The notes: generated by a model from the sequence alone, not told the origin. DNA of 64,000 nucleotides from Nocardioides renjunii (GCF_034661175.1 NZ_CP141058.1:124001-188000), one strand, 5' to 3'; shown: positions 49,092 through 59,035, numbered from the stretch's first letter. Numbers and translations: made by a program.

Positions 49092-51647
49092 TCACTCTCG
49101 CGCCGGGGCGCGGTGCCGGGCGAGCGGCTGGCCGCCCTCGTCCGAGCCGACGTCCGAGCGCGCCGTGCCGTCCGCGGCACGCGTCGGGTGGCTGCGCTCC
49201 AGGCCGGCGCCCTCGACGTCGACGTCCGGCAGGATCCGGTCCAGCCAGCGCGGGAGCCACCAGGCCTTCTCGCCGAGCAGGTGCATCGCCGCGGGGATGA
49301 TGAGCATCCGCACGACGAACGCGTCGAGCAGCACCCCGAACGCCAGGCCGAAGCCGATCGGCTTGATGGTGGCGTCGTGGGAGAACACGAAGCCCGCGAA
49401 GACCGAGATCATGATGATCGCCGCCGCGGTCACCACCGCCCGGCCCGCGTGGAGTCCGTGCTGCACCGCGACGCGCGCCGGCGCGCCGTGGGCGTACGCC
49501 TCCCGCATCCCCGACACCAGGAACAGCTGGTAGTCCATGGCGAGGCCGAAGAGGATTCCGGTCGCGATGATCGGCAGGAAGCTGAGCACCGGGCCGGGGG
49601 CGTGCACGCCGAAGGCGTCGGCGAACCACCCGAGCTGGAAGATCGCGGTGATGCCGCCGAACGCGGCCAGCAGCGACAGCACGAAGCCCAGCGTCGCCGT
49701 CAGCGGCACGAGGATCGAGCGGAAGACCAGCACGAGGATCAGCAGCGACAGCCCGACGACCAGCACCAGGTAGAGCGGCAGCGCGTCGGAGAGCTGCTCG
49801 GAGATGTCGATGTTGGCGCTGGCGTTGCCGGCCACGCCGAGGCTGGCCTCGCCACCGCCGACCGTCTCGGGGGTGAGGTCGCGCAGGCCGTGGACGAGCG
49901 CCTCGGTGGACTCGCTGGACGGCCAGAAGTCCGGGACGACCTGGAACGCGAGCGCCGTACGGTCCCGCGACGCGCCGATCGGCACCACCGCGGCGACGTC
50001 GCCGAGCTCGTCGATCGCCTCGCCGAGGTTGGCCTGCTCCCGGGCGACCTCGTCCTCGCCGATGGCCTCCGGCAGGTCGGCCACGACGAGCAGCGGGCCG
50101 TTGAAGCCCTCACCGAACTTCTCCGCCTGGACGTCGTAGGCCCGGAAGCCCGAGGACTCGGGCGGCTGCGTCGAGCCGTCCGGCAGGCCGAGGCGCATCT
50201 GGGTCGCCGGCGCCGCGACGAGCAGCAGGCCGACCACGCCGAGGGCCAGCACGGCCCAGGCACGACCGGTGCCCATCGGCTTGTCGCGGTCGGTGATCGC
50301 GTCGTCGTCGTCGCGCTCGCCGGCGGCGAGGCGCTCGCGCTCGCGGCGCCGGAGGATGCGCGGACCGACGAGCGACAGGATCGCCGGCGTGAGGGTGACG
50401 GCCATGAGGATGGCGACGAGGACCGCGACGGCGCCGACGGTGCCCATCAGGCCGAGGAAGCCGACGCCGGTGACGTTGAGCGCGAGCAGCGCGACGATGA
50501 CGGTCACCCCGGCGAACACCACGGCGTTGCCGGACGTGCCGTTGGCCAGCCCGATGGACTCGTGCAGGTCGGCGCCCTGCTTCAGCTGGCGGCGGTGGCG
50601 GTTGATGATGAAGAGGGAGTAGTCGATGCCCACCGCGAGCCCCAGCATCACCCCGAGCACGGGGGTGACCGAGACGAACTGGACGACGCCGGAGAAGGAC
50701 AGGGAGGCCAGCGACGCCACCCCGACACCCAGCAGCGCGGTGACGAGCGGCAGGGCGGCGCCGAGCAGGGTGCCGAGCATGACGGTCAGCACGATGGCGG
50801 CGACGACCACGCCGGCGATCTCGCCGGGGCCGAGGATGGAGGGGACGGTCTGGGCGATGTCCTGCGAGGGGTGGAGCTCGACGCCGTCGATGTCGGCGTC
50901 GGCGGCCAGGTCCTCGATCTCGGTCTTCACCTCGGTGCTGACCTCGTTGATGGCGACGTCGAAGGTCACGTTGGCCACCGCGGCGCTGCCGTCCTCGGAG
51001 ACGCTCCGGTAGGCCACGGACAGCCGCGTCAGGCTCTTGCCCACCTCGAGCTGCTCCGACTGCTCCTCGACCTTCGCCCGCTGCCGGTCCAGCTCGGCCT
51101 GGCCCTCGTCGAGCTGTCGCTCGGCGGCCGCCAGCTGCTCGCGCACCGACGCGAGCGTGCCGTCCTCGCGAGCCTGCGCGCGCTGCTCGGCGAGCGCCTC
51201 GCGGCCCGCGTCGATCTGCGCCTGCGCCCCGTCGAGCTGTGCCACTCCCGCGGCGAGCTGCTGCTCACCCTCGCTCACCTCGTCCCACGACTCGTCGAGC
51301 CGCTGCTGCGTGGCGAAGGGGTCGGTGACGTCCGCGACGTCGTCGACCTCCGCGACCCGGTCGAAGAGGTCGGCCAGCTCGCGCTCCTGCTCCTCGGTGA
51401 AGGCCGAGCCGTCGGTCGTCTCCGCGACGATCGCGCCGTTGCCGCCGCCCGTGCCCTCGAAGTCCCGCTCCAGCTGCTGCGAGACGCGGGTGGTGGGGGT
51501 GTCGGGCAGGGTGATGTTGGACGACAGCGTCCCAGCGAAGGCGACGTACGTCGTCGCGGTGACGGCCAGCACCGCCAGCCAGGCGCCGACGACGGTCCAG
51601 TGGCGGCGCGCGGCGAAGCGACCGATGCGGTAGAGGAGCTCAGCCAT
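49092..51647 (-). CDS. MMPL family membrane transporter
   Basis: An 851-residue RND-type transporter of the MMPL family (about 12 helices). TM1 is [20 protein letters not shown]. The first extracytoplasmic loop contains a long coiled coil (about 120-210, [20 protein letters not shown] and similar), unusual for small MMPLs. The cores [20 protein letters not shown] and [20 protein letters not shown] hold the proton-relay Asp residues. It would export lipid or drug-like compounds, powered by the proton gradient. ATG at 51647. Upstream in the same direction is the TetR gene with its operator. Confidence 0.9.
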   Translation of the reverse strand: MAELLYRIGRFAARRHWTVVGAWLAVLAVTATTYVAFAGTLSSNITLPDTPTTRVSQQLERDFEGTGGGNGAIVAETTDGSAFTEEQERELADLFDRVAEVDDVADVTDPFATQQRLDESWDEVSEGEQQLAAGVAQLDGAQAQIDAGREALAEQRAQAREDGTLASVREQLAAAERQLDEGQAELDRQRAKVEEQSEQLEVGKSLTRLSVAYRSVSEDGSAAVANVTFDVAINEVSTEVKTEIEDLAADADIDGVELHPSQDIAQTVPSILGPGEIAGVVVAAIVLTVMLGTLLGAALPLVTALLGVGVASLASLSFSGVVQFVSVTPVLGVMLGLAVGIDYSLFIINRHRRQLKQGADLHESIGLANGTSGNAVVFAGVTVIVALLALNVTGVGFLGLMGTVGAVAVLVAILMAVTLTPAILSLVGPRILRRRERERLAAGERDDDDAITDRDKPMGTGRAWAVLALGVVGLLLVAAPATQMRLGLPDGSTQPPESSGFRAYDVQAEKFGEGFNGPLLVVADLPEAIGEDEVAREQANLGEAIDELGDVAAVVPIGASRDRTALAFQVVPDFWPSSESTEALVHGLRDLTPETVGGGEASLGVAGNASANIDISEQLSDALPLYLVLVVGLSLLILVLVFRSILVPLTATLGFVLSLLAAFGGITAIFQLGWFADAFGVHAPGPVLSFLPIIATGILFGLAMDYQLFLVSGMREAYAHGAPARVAVQHGLHAGRAVVTAAAIIMISVFAGFVFSHDATIKPIGFGLAFGVLLDAFVVRMLIIPAAMHLLGEKAWWLPRWLDRILPDVDVEGAGLERSHPTRAADGTARSDVGSDEGGQPLARHRAPARE

Positions 51648-51710
51648 GTCGGTGGCGGGCCTTTCGTGGGTGCGGTCGTCGTCTGGCGTGGGTGGGTGCG
51701 GACCGGTCGG

Positions 51711-52376
51711 TCAGCCGGAGTGGCCGGAGTGGCCGGACCGGAGGCGGTCGAGCAGGCGGTCGAGGAGGCGGTCCCAGTCGGCGCGCGCCTCGCGAGGTAC
51801 GTCGCGGTCGAGGTCGGGGTGGCGCTCGAGCCAGTGCCGGGCCAGCAGCGCGAGGCCGCTGGTCAGCAGCGCGAGGGACAGCTCGACGTCGAAGGGGTCG
51901 AGGCTCGGGGCGCGAGTCAGCAGCCGCTCGCGGAGCCGGCCGACGACGTGCTCGAAGGCGGAGCGGGAGATCGCCTCGGCGCGCTCGTCCTCGCCCTCGG
52001 GACGGCCGAGGACGTGGTGGATGACCACGATCGCGGAGGGCAGGTCGGCGCCGCGGGTGACGTCGTGCACCGCGTCCAGCGCCAGCCGGCCGCCCTCCTC
52101 GCCGTCGGGGAGGTCGGCGAGGCTGCGGTCCACGCGCTCGAGCAGCTCGGCGATGACCTCGGCGAGGATCTGCTGGCACACCGCGACGAGCAGCTGGTCG
52201 AGGCCGGTGAAGTGGTTGAACACGGTGCGCCGCGAGACGCCGGCCGCGGCCGCGACCTGCTCGACGGTGAACCCCTGCGCGCCACGCCCGGTCGCCAGCG
52301 CGCGCGCCGCGTCGACGATGGCGTCGTGCCGCTGGTCGCGCAGGCTCGGGCCGCGGGGCCGGGTCGTCGTACTCAC
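51711..52376 (-). CDS. TetR family repressor
   Basis: A 221-residue regulator. IVDAARALATGRGAQGFTVE and AAAAGVSRRTVFNHFTGLDQ are the helix-turn-helix; the rest is a ligand-binding helical domain ending in a repetitive WDRLLDRLLDRLRSGHSG tail. GTG at 52376. The palindrome TTGCACTCAGTGCAA at 52387-52401 covers the promoter, so the gene is probably autoregulated and controls the MMPL exporter 63 bases downstream. Confidence 0.9.
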   Translation of the reverse strand: MSTTTRPRGPSLRDQRHDAIVDAARALATGRGAQGFTVEQVAAAAGVSRRTVFNHFTGLDQLLVAVCQQILAEVIAELLERVDRSLADLPDGEEGGRLALDAVHDVTRGADLPSAIVVIHHVLGRPEGEDERAEAISRSAFEHVVGRLRERLLTRAPSLDPFDVELSLALLTSGLALLARHWLERHPDLDRDVPREARADWDRLLDRLLDRLRSGHSGHSG

Positions 52377-52386
52377 CGTGCCAGTG

Positions 52387-52401
52387 TTGCACTCAGTGCA
52401 A
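52387..52401 (-). promoter_or_regulatory. TetR operator at the tetR-MMPL promoter
   Basis: TTGCACT and AGTGCAA are 7-base arms around one central base, typical in size and symmetry of TetR sites. On the minus strand a likely -10 AACACT follows it, 6 bases before the GTG, so the repressor would block the promoter. Confidence 0.75.
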
Positions 52402-52420
52402 ATATCTGGGCTCCCACCCG

Positions 52421-52483
52421 GATAGTCCCTATCGAACGGGTCGTCGCGGGGCGCCAGCAAGGACCCATTTGATACGGACTATC
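52421..52483. repeat. Family C palindromic repeat, 63 bp, copy 3
   Basis: GATAGTCCCTATCGAACGGG (left arm) and the right arm ending GATACGGACTATC pair with three mismatches. The GATAGTCC/GGACTATC ends and internal CGGG match the copy at 28253. Between tetR and the spermidine-synthase-like gene, which are divergent. Confidence 0.75.
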
Positions 52484-52518
52484 GGGGTGGGGTGGGGGCG
52501 GCTGACAGGATCGGCGGC

Positions 52519-54009
52519 ATGGCGGACGCAGCGGACGAGTCGCGCGCCGGACTGCGGGCGTGGGCCGCCGCGGCACTCGTCTTCGGCTCCTCGGCCGCCG
52601 TGCTCGTCGTGGAGCTGGTGGCGCTGCGGCTGCTGGCGCCGCACTACGGGCTGACCCTGGAGACCAACACGCTGGTCATCGGCCTCGCCCTCACCGCCAT
52701 CGCGGCCGGCACCTGGGTCGGTGGCTGGACGGCGGACCGCGCCGCGCCGCGGCTGCTGCTCGGTCCGCTCCTCGGGATCTCGGGCGCCGCGGTGGCGCTC
52801 ACGCCGGCGCTGGTGCGCGGTGCCGCCGCGACCGACAGCCCCGGGCTGCTGCTCCTCGCCTCGACCGCGACCATCCTGGTTCCCGGCGCGCTCCTGTCCG
52901 CCGTGACGCCGGTGGTCATCACGCTGCGGCTGACCACGCTGCGCGAGACCGGCACCGTCGTCGGTCACCTCTCGGGCATCGGGACGGTCGGCGCCATCTT
53001 CGGGACGGTGCTGACCGGCTTCGTCCTCATCGCCCGCGTGCCGGTCAGCGGGATCCTGGTGGGCCTCGGCGTCCTGCTGCTGGCGACGTCGGTCGTCGTC
53101 CAGGCGTCCGGGCGCCGGGGCCGCGGCGACGTCGTGCTGGCGCTCGTCGTGGTCGGCGCCGGCCTCGGCGCCTGGGCGGCCCCGAGCGGCTGCGACGAGG
53201 AGACGACCTACCACTGCCTGGCGGTCGTGGAGGACCCCGAGCGCCCGACCGGGCGGGTGCTCGTGCTCGACGGCCTGCGGCACTCGTACGTCGACCTGGC
53301 CGACGCGACCTACCTCGACTTCGCGTACGTCGAGGCGATGGCGTCGGTGGTCGACACCGCCTTCCCCACCGGCGAGCCGCTCGACGCCTACCACCTGGGC
53401 GCCGGCGGACTGACGCTGCCGCGCTACCTCGCCGAGACCCGTCCGGGCACGACGAGCCGGGTCTCGGAGATCGACGCGGGCGTCGTGGACGCCGACGTCC
53501 GGCTGCTCGGGGCGGCGTTCCCGGAGCGCACCGAGGTCGTCGTGGAGGACGGCCGGCTCGCCGTCGACGACCTCGAGCCGCGGAGCCTCGACCTCGTGGT
53601 CGGGGACGCGTTCGGCGGGGTCAGCGTCCCCTGGCACCTCGCGACGGTCGACGCCGTCGAGGGGCTGGGCCGCGCGCTCGACCAGGACGGCGTCTACGTC
53701 GCCAACCTCATCGACAACCCGCCGCTGGCCTTCGCCCGGGCGGCGGTCGGCACCATCGGTGAGGTCTTCGACCACGTGGCCCTCCTCGCCGACCCCGAGG
53801 TGCTCGCGGGCGACGACGGCGGCAACCTCGTCGTGGTGGCGTCCCACTCCCCGCTGGAGGTGGAGGCCGTGCTCGGGCGGATCGCCGAGCGCGACCTCGG
53901 GTGGAGCGCGCTCACCGGCGACGACCTCGCCGCGTGGGTCGGCGACGCCCCGGTCCTCACCGACGACCACGCGCCCGTCGACCAGCTCCTCACGCCGTAC
54001 GACAGCTGA
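52519..54009 (+). CDS. Spermidine synthase-like membrane protein
   Basis: A 496-residue fusion of about seven N-terminal helices (VFGSSAAVLVVELVALRLLA, TLETNTLVIGLALTAIAAG) with a C-terminal spermidine-synthase-like Rossmann domain: YHLGAGGLTLPRYLAETRPG resembles the decarboxy-SAM-binding loop and SEIDAGVVDADVRLLG the acidic segment; LVVGDAFGGVSVPWHL follows. The catalytic Asp and Tyr set is not clearly complete, so polyamine synthesis is not assured. ATG at 52519 is 7 bases after CAGGAT. Confidence 0.8.
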   Translation: MADAADESRAGLRAWAAAALVFGSSAAVLVVELVALRLLAPHYGLTLETNTLVIGLALTAIAAGTWVGGWTADRAAPRLLLGPLLGISGAAVALTPALVRGAAATDSPGLLLLASTATILVPGALLSAVTPVVITLRLTTLRETGTVVGHLSGIGTVGAIFGTVLTGFVLIARVPVSGILVGLGVLLLATSVVVQASGRRGRGDVVLALVVVGAGLGAWAAPSGCDEETTYHCLAVVEDPERPTGRVLVLDGLRHSYVDLADATYLDFAYVEAMASVVDTAFPTGEPLDAYHLGAGGLTLPRYLAETRPGTTSRVSEIDAGVVDADVRLLGAAFPERTEVVVEDGRLAVDDLEPRSLDLVVGDAFGGVSVPWHLATVDAVEGLGRALDQDGVYVANLIDNPPLAFARAAVGTIGEVFDHVALLADPEVLAGDDGGNLVVVASHSPLEVEAVLGRIAERDLGWSALTGDDLAAWVGDAPVLTDDHAPVDQLLTPYDS

Positions 54010-54026
54010 CCTCCGCGGTCAGCCGC

Positions 54027-55064
54027 TCAGCGCGTGGGGTCCACCACCGTGATGCCGGCCACGGGCGCCCGGTCGAAGACCGGCAGCAGCGACGCGGCCT
54101 CCTGGAGGCCGATGGTGCGCTCGACCAGGAGCTGCGGCCGCAGCTCGCCCGACTCGACCAGCGCCATCATCGCGGGGTAGTCGGACGCCGCCATCCCGTG
54201 GCTGCCGAGGACGTCGAGCTCGCACGCGATGACGCGGTCCATCGGGACCCGCGGGTGGCCGTCGACCGCCGGCAGCAGGCCGACCTGCGCCAGCCGACCT
54301 CGCCGACGGAGGCTCAGCAGCGCGTCCGCGCAGGTCTGCTCGCTCCCCACCGCGTCGACCGCGACGTGGCTGCCGCCGCCGGTCAGGTCCGCGACGGCGG
54401 CCGGCACGTCGGTCCCGTCGGCCAGTACGACGCGCTCGGCGCCGAGGTCGGTGGCGACGGCGAGCGCCTCGGGGTTGCGGTCGACGGCCACCACGCGGGC
54501 GCCGAGGGACCGCGCGATCATCACCGTGCTGAGCCCTACGCCGCCGGCGCCGACGACCGCCACCCACTCGCCGGGGGCGACGCGGGCGCGGCCCACGAGG
54601 GCGCGGTAGGCGGTGGCGAACCGGCAGCCCAGGCCGGCAGCGGTCGCGAGGTCCACCGTCCCGGGGACGGCGACGAGGTTGGTGTCCGCGCCGTGCAGGG
54701 CGACGAGCTCGGCGAAGGACCCCCAGTGGGTGAAGCCCGGCTGCTCCTGGTCGGGGCACACCTGCGCGTCGCCACCGAGGCACCACTCGCAGCGACCGCA
54801 CCCGCAGACGAACGGCACCGTGACCCGCTGGCCGACCCGCCACCGGACGACGCCGGTGCCCACCTCGACCACCTCGCCCGCGAGCTCGTGGCCCGGGACG
54901 TGCGGGAAGGCGATGTCGTCGTGGCCCGCCCACGCGTGCCAGTCGCTGCGGCACATCCCCGTCGCCGCGACGCGTACGACGACGCCTCCCGCGGGTGCCG
55001 ACGGCTCGGGCACGTCACGCACCTCGGGCCGGGAGCGGACGGCATCGACGACGACTGCACGCAT
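54027..55064 (-). CDS. Zinc-dependent alcohol dehydrogenase, MDR family
   Basis: A 345-residue dehydrogenase. Catalytic zinc ligands are Cys in GMCRSDWHAW and His-Glu in VPGHELAGEVVEVG; the structural zinc is in CGCGRCEWCLGGDAQVC; GAGGVGLSTVMIARSLGARV is the NAD(P) loop. This matches the alcohol/threonine-type group of unknown substrate. ATG at 55064, with CAGGAT 6 bases upstream on the minus strand. Divergent from the copper-type operator. Confidence 0.9.
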   Translation of the reverse strand: MRAVVVDAVRSRPEVRDVPEPSAPAGGVVVRVAATGMCRSDWHAWAGHDDIAFPHVPGHELAGEVVEVGTGVVRWRVGQRVTVPFVCGCGRCEWCLGGDAQVCPDQEQPGFTHWGSFAELVALHGADTNLVAVPGTVDLATAAGLGCRFATAYRALVGRARVAPGEWVAVVGAGGVGLSTVMIARSLGARVVAVDRNPEALAVATDLGAERVVLADGTDVPAAVADLTGGGSHVAVDAVGSEQTCADALLSLRRRGRLAQVGLLPAVDGHPRVPMDRVIACELDVLGSHGMAASDYPAMMALVESGELRPQLLVERTIGLQEAASLLPVFDRAPVAGITVVDPTR

Positions 55065-55106
55065 GGGTCGATCCTGCCGTAGGCGGGTGCCGGTGAGCCT
55101 GGACTG

Positions 55107-55128
55107 ATACCCCCCGGGGGTATACGGT
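55107..55128 (+). promoter_or_regulatory. CsoR-type copper operator and promoter of the DUF4396 gene
   Basis: ATACCCCC, one C, GGGGGTAT (55107-55123) is the G/C-tract palindrome bound by CsoR/RicR copper sensors. TACGGT at 55123-55128 is a -10 that overlaps it. The csoR gene is not in the window. Confidence 0.75.
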
Positions 55129-55172
55129 GGCGGGGTATCCACCCGCTTTCGAGACATCGAGGGGTCGAACCG

Positions 55173-55862
55173 ATGGACCAGCACCACCAGCACACGGACC
55201 ACGACGCCCACCACGACGCGCATCACGAGCCGCACTCCGGGCACGGGACGGGCGGCGTCGACACGATGGCACTGTCGGCCACGCTGCACTGCCTGACCGG
55301 CTGCGCCATCGGAGAGATCGCCGGCCTCATGATCGGCACCGCCGTCGGGCTCAGCACCGGCTGGACCGTCGTGCTGGCCGTCGGCCTGGCCTTCCTGTTC
55401 GGCTACACGCTCTCCACGCTGCCGCTGCTCCGGGCGGGACTCGGCGTCGGCGCCGCCCTGTCCGTGGTCCTCGCCGCGGACACCCTGTCGATCGCCACGA
55501 TGGAGGTCGTGGACAACGCGGTGATGGCCCTCATCCCGGGCGCGATGGACGCCGGGCTGGTGAACTGGGTGTTCTGGGTGTCGATGATGATCGCCCTCAC
55601 CGCCGCCTTCCTCGCCGCCTACCCCGTCAACCGCCACCTGCTGCGCCGCGGCAAGGGACACGCGCTGACCCACGAGTACCACCACGCCGCCTCGAGCCCC
55701 ACGGGTACGCGTCGCCTCATCCCCGCCTTCGCCACCTCGACACTGGCGGCCGCGATCGTGGCGTTCATGCTGGGTGGCCTGGTCGTCTCCATCGCCGACG
55801 AGATCGGGGGCGGGGCGGGCGCCGAGCCCGGCGGCGACCCGGGCCACGCCGTCGCCCGCTGA
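55173..55862 (+). CDS. DUF4396 membrane protein with His-rich N-terminus
   Basis: A 229-residue protein. The N-terminus (MDQHHQHTDHDAHHDAHHEP, then HSGHG) holds ten histidines in about 25 residues, a likely metal-binding tail. Then SATLHCLTGCAIGEIAGLMI, with conserved Cys, and TVVLAVGLAFLFGYTLSTLP lead into a four-to-five helix DUF4396 core. GAGGGG precedes the ATG. The copper operator upstream supports a copper-related role (chaperone or carrier), but the biochemistry is unknown. Confidence 0.85.
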   Translation: MDQHHQHTDHDAHHDAHHEPHSGHGTGGVDTMALSATLHCLTGCAIGEIAGLMIGTAVGLSTGWTVVLAVGLAFLFGYTLSTLPLLRAGLGVGAALSVVLAADTLSIATMEVVDNAVMALIPGAMDAGLVNWVFWVSMMIALTAAFLAAYPVNRHLLRRGKGHALTHEYHHAASSPTGTRRLIPAFATSTLAAAIVAFMLGGLVVSIADEIGGGAGAEPGGDPGHAVAR

Positions 55863-55878
55863 GCTCGGCCGACCCGGT

Positions 55879-56715
55879 TCAGGCCGGCACGAGTGCGGGC
55901 GCGAAGTCGCGCAGCTCCTCGTGCCCGCCGTGCACGACCAGGCACGTCGACTCCGGCACCTCGCGCCACGCGCCGTGCAGGTCGCCGAGGGGCTCCGACA
56001 CGACGACCCGGGTGTCGTCGGACAGCCCGTGCAGCAGCGGGTGGTCGGGGTACTGGGCGCGGAGCGTCGAGATGTCGGTGCTGTGGAACAGCGAGCGCGA
56101 GGCGCCCATGCTCGAGTAGCGGAACGCCCAGGTGGTCTCGCCGTCGGTCACCGCCACGGTCATCTGGATCGGGTGCTCCACCCCGTGGCGACGTCCGGTC
56201 TCCTCGATGAGGCCGACGGCGCGGGCCACGGCGGCGGGCGGATCCTCCTCGAGGCCGAACGTCAGGGCGAGGTGGAAGAACAGCTCGGAGTCCGTCGATC
56301 CCTCGATGTGGGGGAACAGGGCCGGGTCGACGGCCACGGTCAGGTCCCGCTTCACGGTCGGGAACTCCGCGATGGAGCCGTTGTGCATCCACAGCCAGCG
56401 CCCGTGGCGGAAGGGGTGGCAGTTCGTCTGCTGCACGGGCGTGCCGGTGGTCGCGCGGATGTGGGCGAACACCCGGTCGGCGCGTGCGTGTCCTGCGAGC
56501 TCACGGAGGTTGCGGTCGTTCCACGCCGGCTCGGTGCTGCTGTAGATGCCCGGACGGTCCTGGGCGTCGTACCAGCCCACCCCGAAGCCGTCACCGTTCA
56601 CGGCCTCCGCCCCCAGCCGGGAGTGCATGCTCTGCACCACCAGCGAGTTCTCCGGCTTGAAGAGCAGGTCCTCCAGCAGCACGGGCGAACCCGAGTACGC
56701 GAGCCATCGGCACAT
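55879..56715 (-). CDS. Class II glutamine amidotransferase (YafJ/DUG3-like)
   Basis: A 278-residue stand-alone Ntn-type glutaminase domain. Met1 would be removed to leave Cys2 (MCRWLAYSGSPVLLEDLL). RLGAEAVNGDGFGVGWYDAQ and RVFAHIRATTGTPVQQTNCH, then WMHNGSIAEFPTVKRD, are the glutamine-binding segments. The family may hydrolyse gamma-glutamyl compounds. ATG at 56715; the convergent DUF4396 gene ends 16 bases away. Confidence 0.9.
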   Translation of the reverse strand: MCRWLAYSGSPVLLEDLLFKPENSLVVQSMHSRLGAEAVNGDGFGVGWYDAQDRPGIYSSTEPAWNDRNLRELAGHARADRVFAHIRATTGTPVQQTNCHPFRHGRWLWMHNGSIAEFPTVKRDLTVAVDPALFPHIEGSTDSELFFHLALTFGLEEDPPAAVARAVGLIEETGRRHGVEHPIQMTVAVTDGETTWAFRYSSMGASRSLFHSTDISTLRAQYPDHPLLHGLSDDTRVVVSEPLGDLHGAWREVPESTCLVVHGGHEELRDFAPALVPA

Positions 56716-56803
56716 CTCGTCTCCCGTCGTCGGCTCCCATTGGAGGCCGGGGACGATGCGGCCGCATCACCCGGGTCGTGTGAGGGCGACGCGCCGGGAA
56801 CGA

Positions 56804-56839
56804 CGATCGGGCCGGCCCCGTGAGGGTCCGGCCCGATCG
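56804..56839 (-). terminator. Hairpin after tRNA-Ser
   Basis: CGATCGGGCCGG (56804-56815) and CCGGCCCGATCG (56828-56839) form a perfect 12-base stem with a 12-base loop, beginning 7 bases past the tRNA 3' end on the minus strand. A likely terminator of the tRNA transcript. Confidence 0.75.
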
Positions 56840-56845
56840 GTTGTC

Positions 56846-56935
56846 TGGCGGTGGCGGTGGGATTTGAACCCACGGTGGGTTTGACCCCACACATCATTTC
56901 GAGTGATGCACCTTCGGCCGCTCGGACACGCCACC
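56846..56935 (-). tRNA. tRNA-Ser(CGA)
   Basis: A 90-base class II tRNA on the minus strand, including an encoded CCA at 56846-56848. The acceptor stem is GGTGGCG/CGCCACC, the anticodon loop CTCGAAA gives anticodon CGA (codon UCG), the T-arm GTGGGTTCAAATCCCAC is canonical, and the extra arm is long, as expected for Ser. Cognate serS is at 24299. Confidence 0.95.
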
Positions 56936-57088
56936 GCGCGGAACATTACCGGAGGGTGAGCGCGAGCCGGAAACCGGCGACCCGGCTGCCATCACGGGGG
57001 AACTTCTCCGTTGCCGTGGCCAGCGGACGCGTGCGGGAGGTAGTTTGCGCGCACGCAGGGTCCGCGCGCAGCGCGGGGGAGAGGAGCG

Positions 57089-59035
57089 GTGCCGACCGTG
57101 ACTGCCGTCCGACGCATCCGTGAGCTCGCCACGTCGTCCCTGCCCCGCGCGGTGGGCGAGCGGCTGCCGGCCGCCCCGCCGCAGGAGGTCACCGAGCTGC
57201 TGCAGGACGAGCGCTTCCGCGCGGCCGTCGCCGAGGCGGCGGCCGAGCAGGGCCGGTCCGAGGACGAGGTGTGGTCGGAGGTCGAGGGCTACCTCCACGA
57301 GATGTCGGCGGCGCACGACGACCGCGCCTCGCAGGGCTGGGCGCGGATGGGCGACTGGTTCCTCCGGGCCTACGACGTCCTGGTCGACGAGGACCAGATG
57401 CACCAGCTGCGGCGGGTCGACCGCACGCACAGCCTCGCGCTCGCCTTCAGCCACCGGTCCTACCTCGACGGCATGGTCATCCCCAACGTGCTGATGGCGC
57501 GGCGGTTCTCGCCGACCTACACGTTCGGCGGCGCCAACCTCAACCTGCCGCTGATCGGCTCGGTCGCCAGCCGCACGGGCCTCATCTTCATCCGGCGCTC
57601 GACGCAGGAGATCCCGGTCTACCGGCTCGCCCTGCGCTCCTACATCCGCCAGATGGTGACCAACAAGCGCAACCTCGCCTGGTCGATCGAGGGCGGCCGG
57701 ACCCGCACCGGCAAGCTGCGGCCCCCCGTCCACGGGATCCTCAAGTACCTCACCGACACCGTGCAGAGCCGCGGGAAGGGCGACGAGGCCCCCGACGTGC
57801 AGGTCGTGCCGGTCTCGGTGGTCTACGACCAGCTGCACGAGGTCTCGCTGATGACCGAGGAGTCGCGCGGCGCGAGCAAGACGCCGGAGGACTGGCGCTG
57901 GCTGGTGCGGTTCGCGCGGCTCCAGCGCAACCGGCTCGGGCGGGCCTACCTCACCGTCGGCGAGCCGTTCTCGCTGCGAGCGCGGATGGAGGAGCTCGCC
58001 GCCGAGGGGGTCACCGGCCACCAGGCCGTCGAGCGCGTCGCCCTCGACATCTCCCACCGGCTCAACCGCGCCACCCCGGTGACGGTGACCGCGATCGTCT
58101 CGCTGGCGATCCTCGGCGCCGACCGCGCCCTGACCGTGGACGAGGTCCTCGACACCGTCGAGCCGCTCGCGTCCTACATCGACGCCCGCCACTGGCCGGT
58201 CGCCGGGGCCGCCGACCTGCGGGACCGCTCGACCATCCGCCGCGCGCTCGCCGAGCTGTCGCGCAGCGGCGTGCTGACGGCGTACGACGGCGGCACCGAG
58301 CCGGTCTGGAAGATCGGGGACGACCAGCACCTGGTCGCCGCGTTCTACCGCAACACGGTCATCCACATCCTCGTCGAGCGCGCCATCGGTGAGCTCGCGC
58401 TGCTGACCGTCAGCGAGCTCGAGCCGGACGCCGAGCTCCCGCCGGGCGGCGAGCTCGAGGTGGCCTGGGAGGAGGCCAAGCGGATGCGCGACCTGCTGAA
58501 GTTCGAGTTCTTCTTCCCCAGCCGCGCGGGCTTCGAGGACGACCTGCGCACCGAGCTGCACCTGCTCGTCGGCGAGGGCGTCACTGAGATGACTCCGACC
58601 ACGGCACGCGAGCTGCTCGTCACCGCCCGCCCGCATCTCGCCCACCTCGTCCTCCGGCCCTTCCTCGACGCCTACCTCGTGGTGGCCGACCGGCTCGCCG
58701 ACCGCGGTGACGGCCCCGTCGACGAGGACGACCTGCTCGCCGACTCCCTGGCCGTCGGTCAGCAGTGGGCGTTGCAGCGGCGGGTCGCGAGTGCCGAGTC
58801 GATCTCGCTGGAGCTCTTCCGCACCGCCCTGTCGCTGGCGCGGCACAAGGGCCTGCTCGAGGCCGGCGAGGGCGTCGGCACCGCCCGGGAGGCGTTCGCC
58901 GCCGAGCTGCGCGACTCGGTGCGCCGGGTCAACATCATCGGTGAGATCGCGGGTGACATCGTGCCCGTCCGGCACCCCGACCCGCGTCCGGAGCCGCAGG
59001 CCCAACCGCAGCCGCAGCCGCAGGAGACCAGGTGA
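57089..59035 (+). CDS. plsB: Glycerol-3-phosphate acyltransferase
   Basis: A 648-residue acyltransferase making lysophosphatidic acid, the first step of glycerolipid synthesis. Motif I FSHRSYLDG (H-x4-D), motif II GLIFIRR, motif III WSIEGGRTRTGKLRPP and motif IV VVPVSVVYDQL are all present. The C-terminal half carries helical segments typical of full-length PlsB. GTG at 57089 follows GGGGGAGAGGAG. It heads a three-gene operon whose other members continue lipid assembly; the next start overlaps its stop by 4 bases. Confidence 0.92.
   Translation: MPTVTAVRRIRELATSSLPRAVGERLPAAPPQEVTELLQDERFRAAVAEAAAEQGRSEDEVWSEVEGYLHEMSAAHDDRASQGWARMGDWFLRAYDVLVDEDQMHQLRRVDRTHSLALAFSHRSYLDGMVIPNVLMARRFSPTYTFGGANLNLPLIGSVASRTGLIFIRRSTQEIPVYRLALRSYIRQMVTNKRNLAWSIEGGRTRTGKLRPPVHGILKYLTDTVQSRGKGDEAPDVQVVPVSVVYDQLHEVSLMTEESRGASKTPEDWRWLVRFARLQRNRLGRAYLTVGEPFSLRARMEELAAEGVTGHQAVERVALDISHRLNRATPVTVTAIVSLAILGADRALTVDEVLDTVEPLASYIDARHWPVAGAADLRDRSTIRRALAELSRSGVLTAYDGGTEPVWKIGDDQHLVAAFYRNTVIHILVERAIGELALLTVSELEPDAELPPGGELEVAWEEAKRMRDLLKFEFFFPSRAGFEDDLRTELHLLVGEGVTEMTPTTARELLVTARPHLAHLVLRPFLDAYLVVADRLADRGDGPVDEDDLLADSLAVGQQWALQRRVASAESISLELFRTALSLARHKGLLEAGEGVGTAREAFAAELRDSVRRVNIIGEIAGDIVPVRHPDPRPEPQAQPQPQPQETR

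Noticed and set aside
49113..52472. A 1119-codon open frame opposite the MMPL and TetR genes
   Set aside because: It has no recognisable domain, its Asp/Glu/Arg/His-rich composition is the third-position mirror of high-GC coding on the other strand, and it would fully overlap two well-supported genes.
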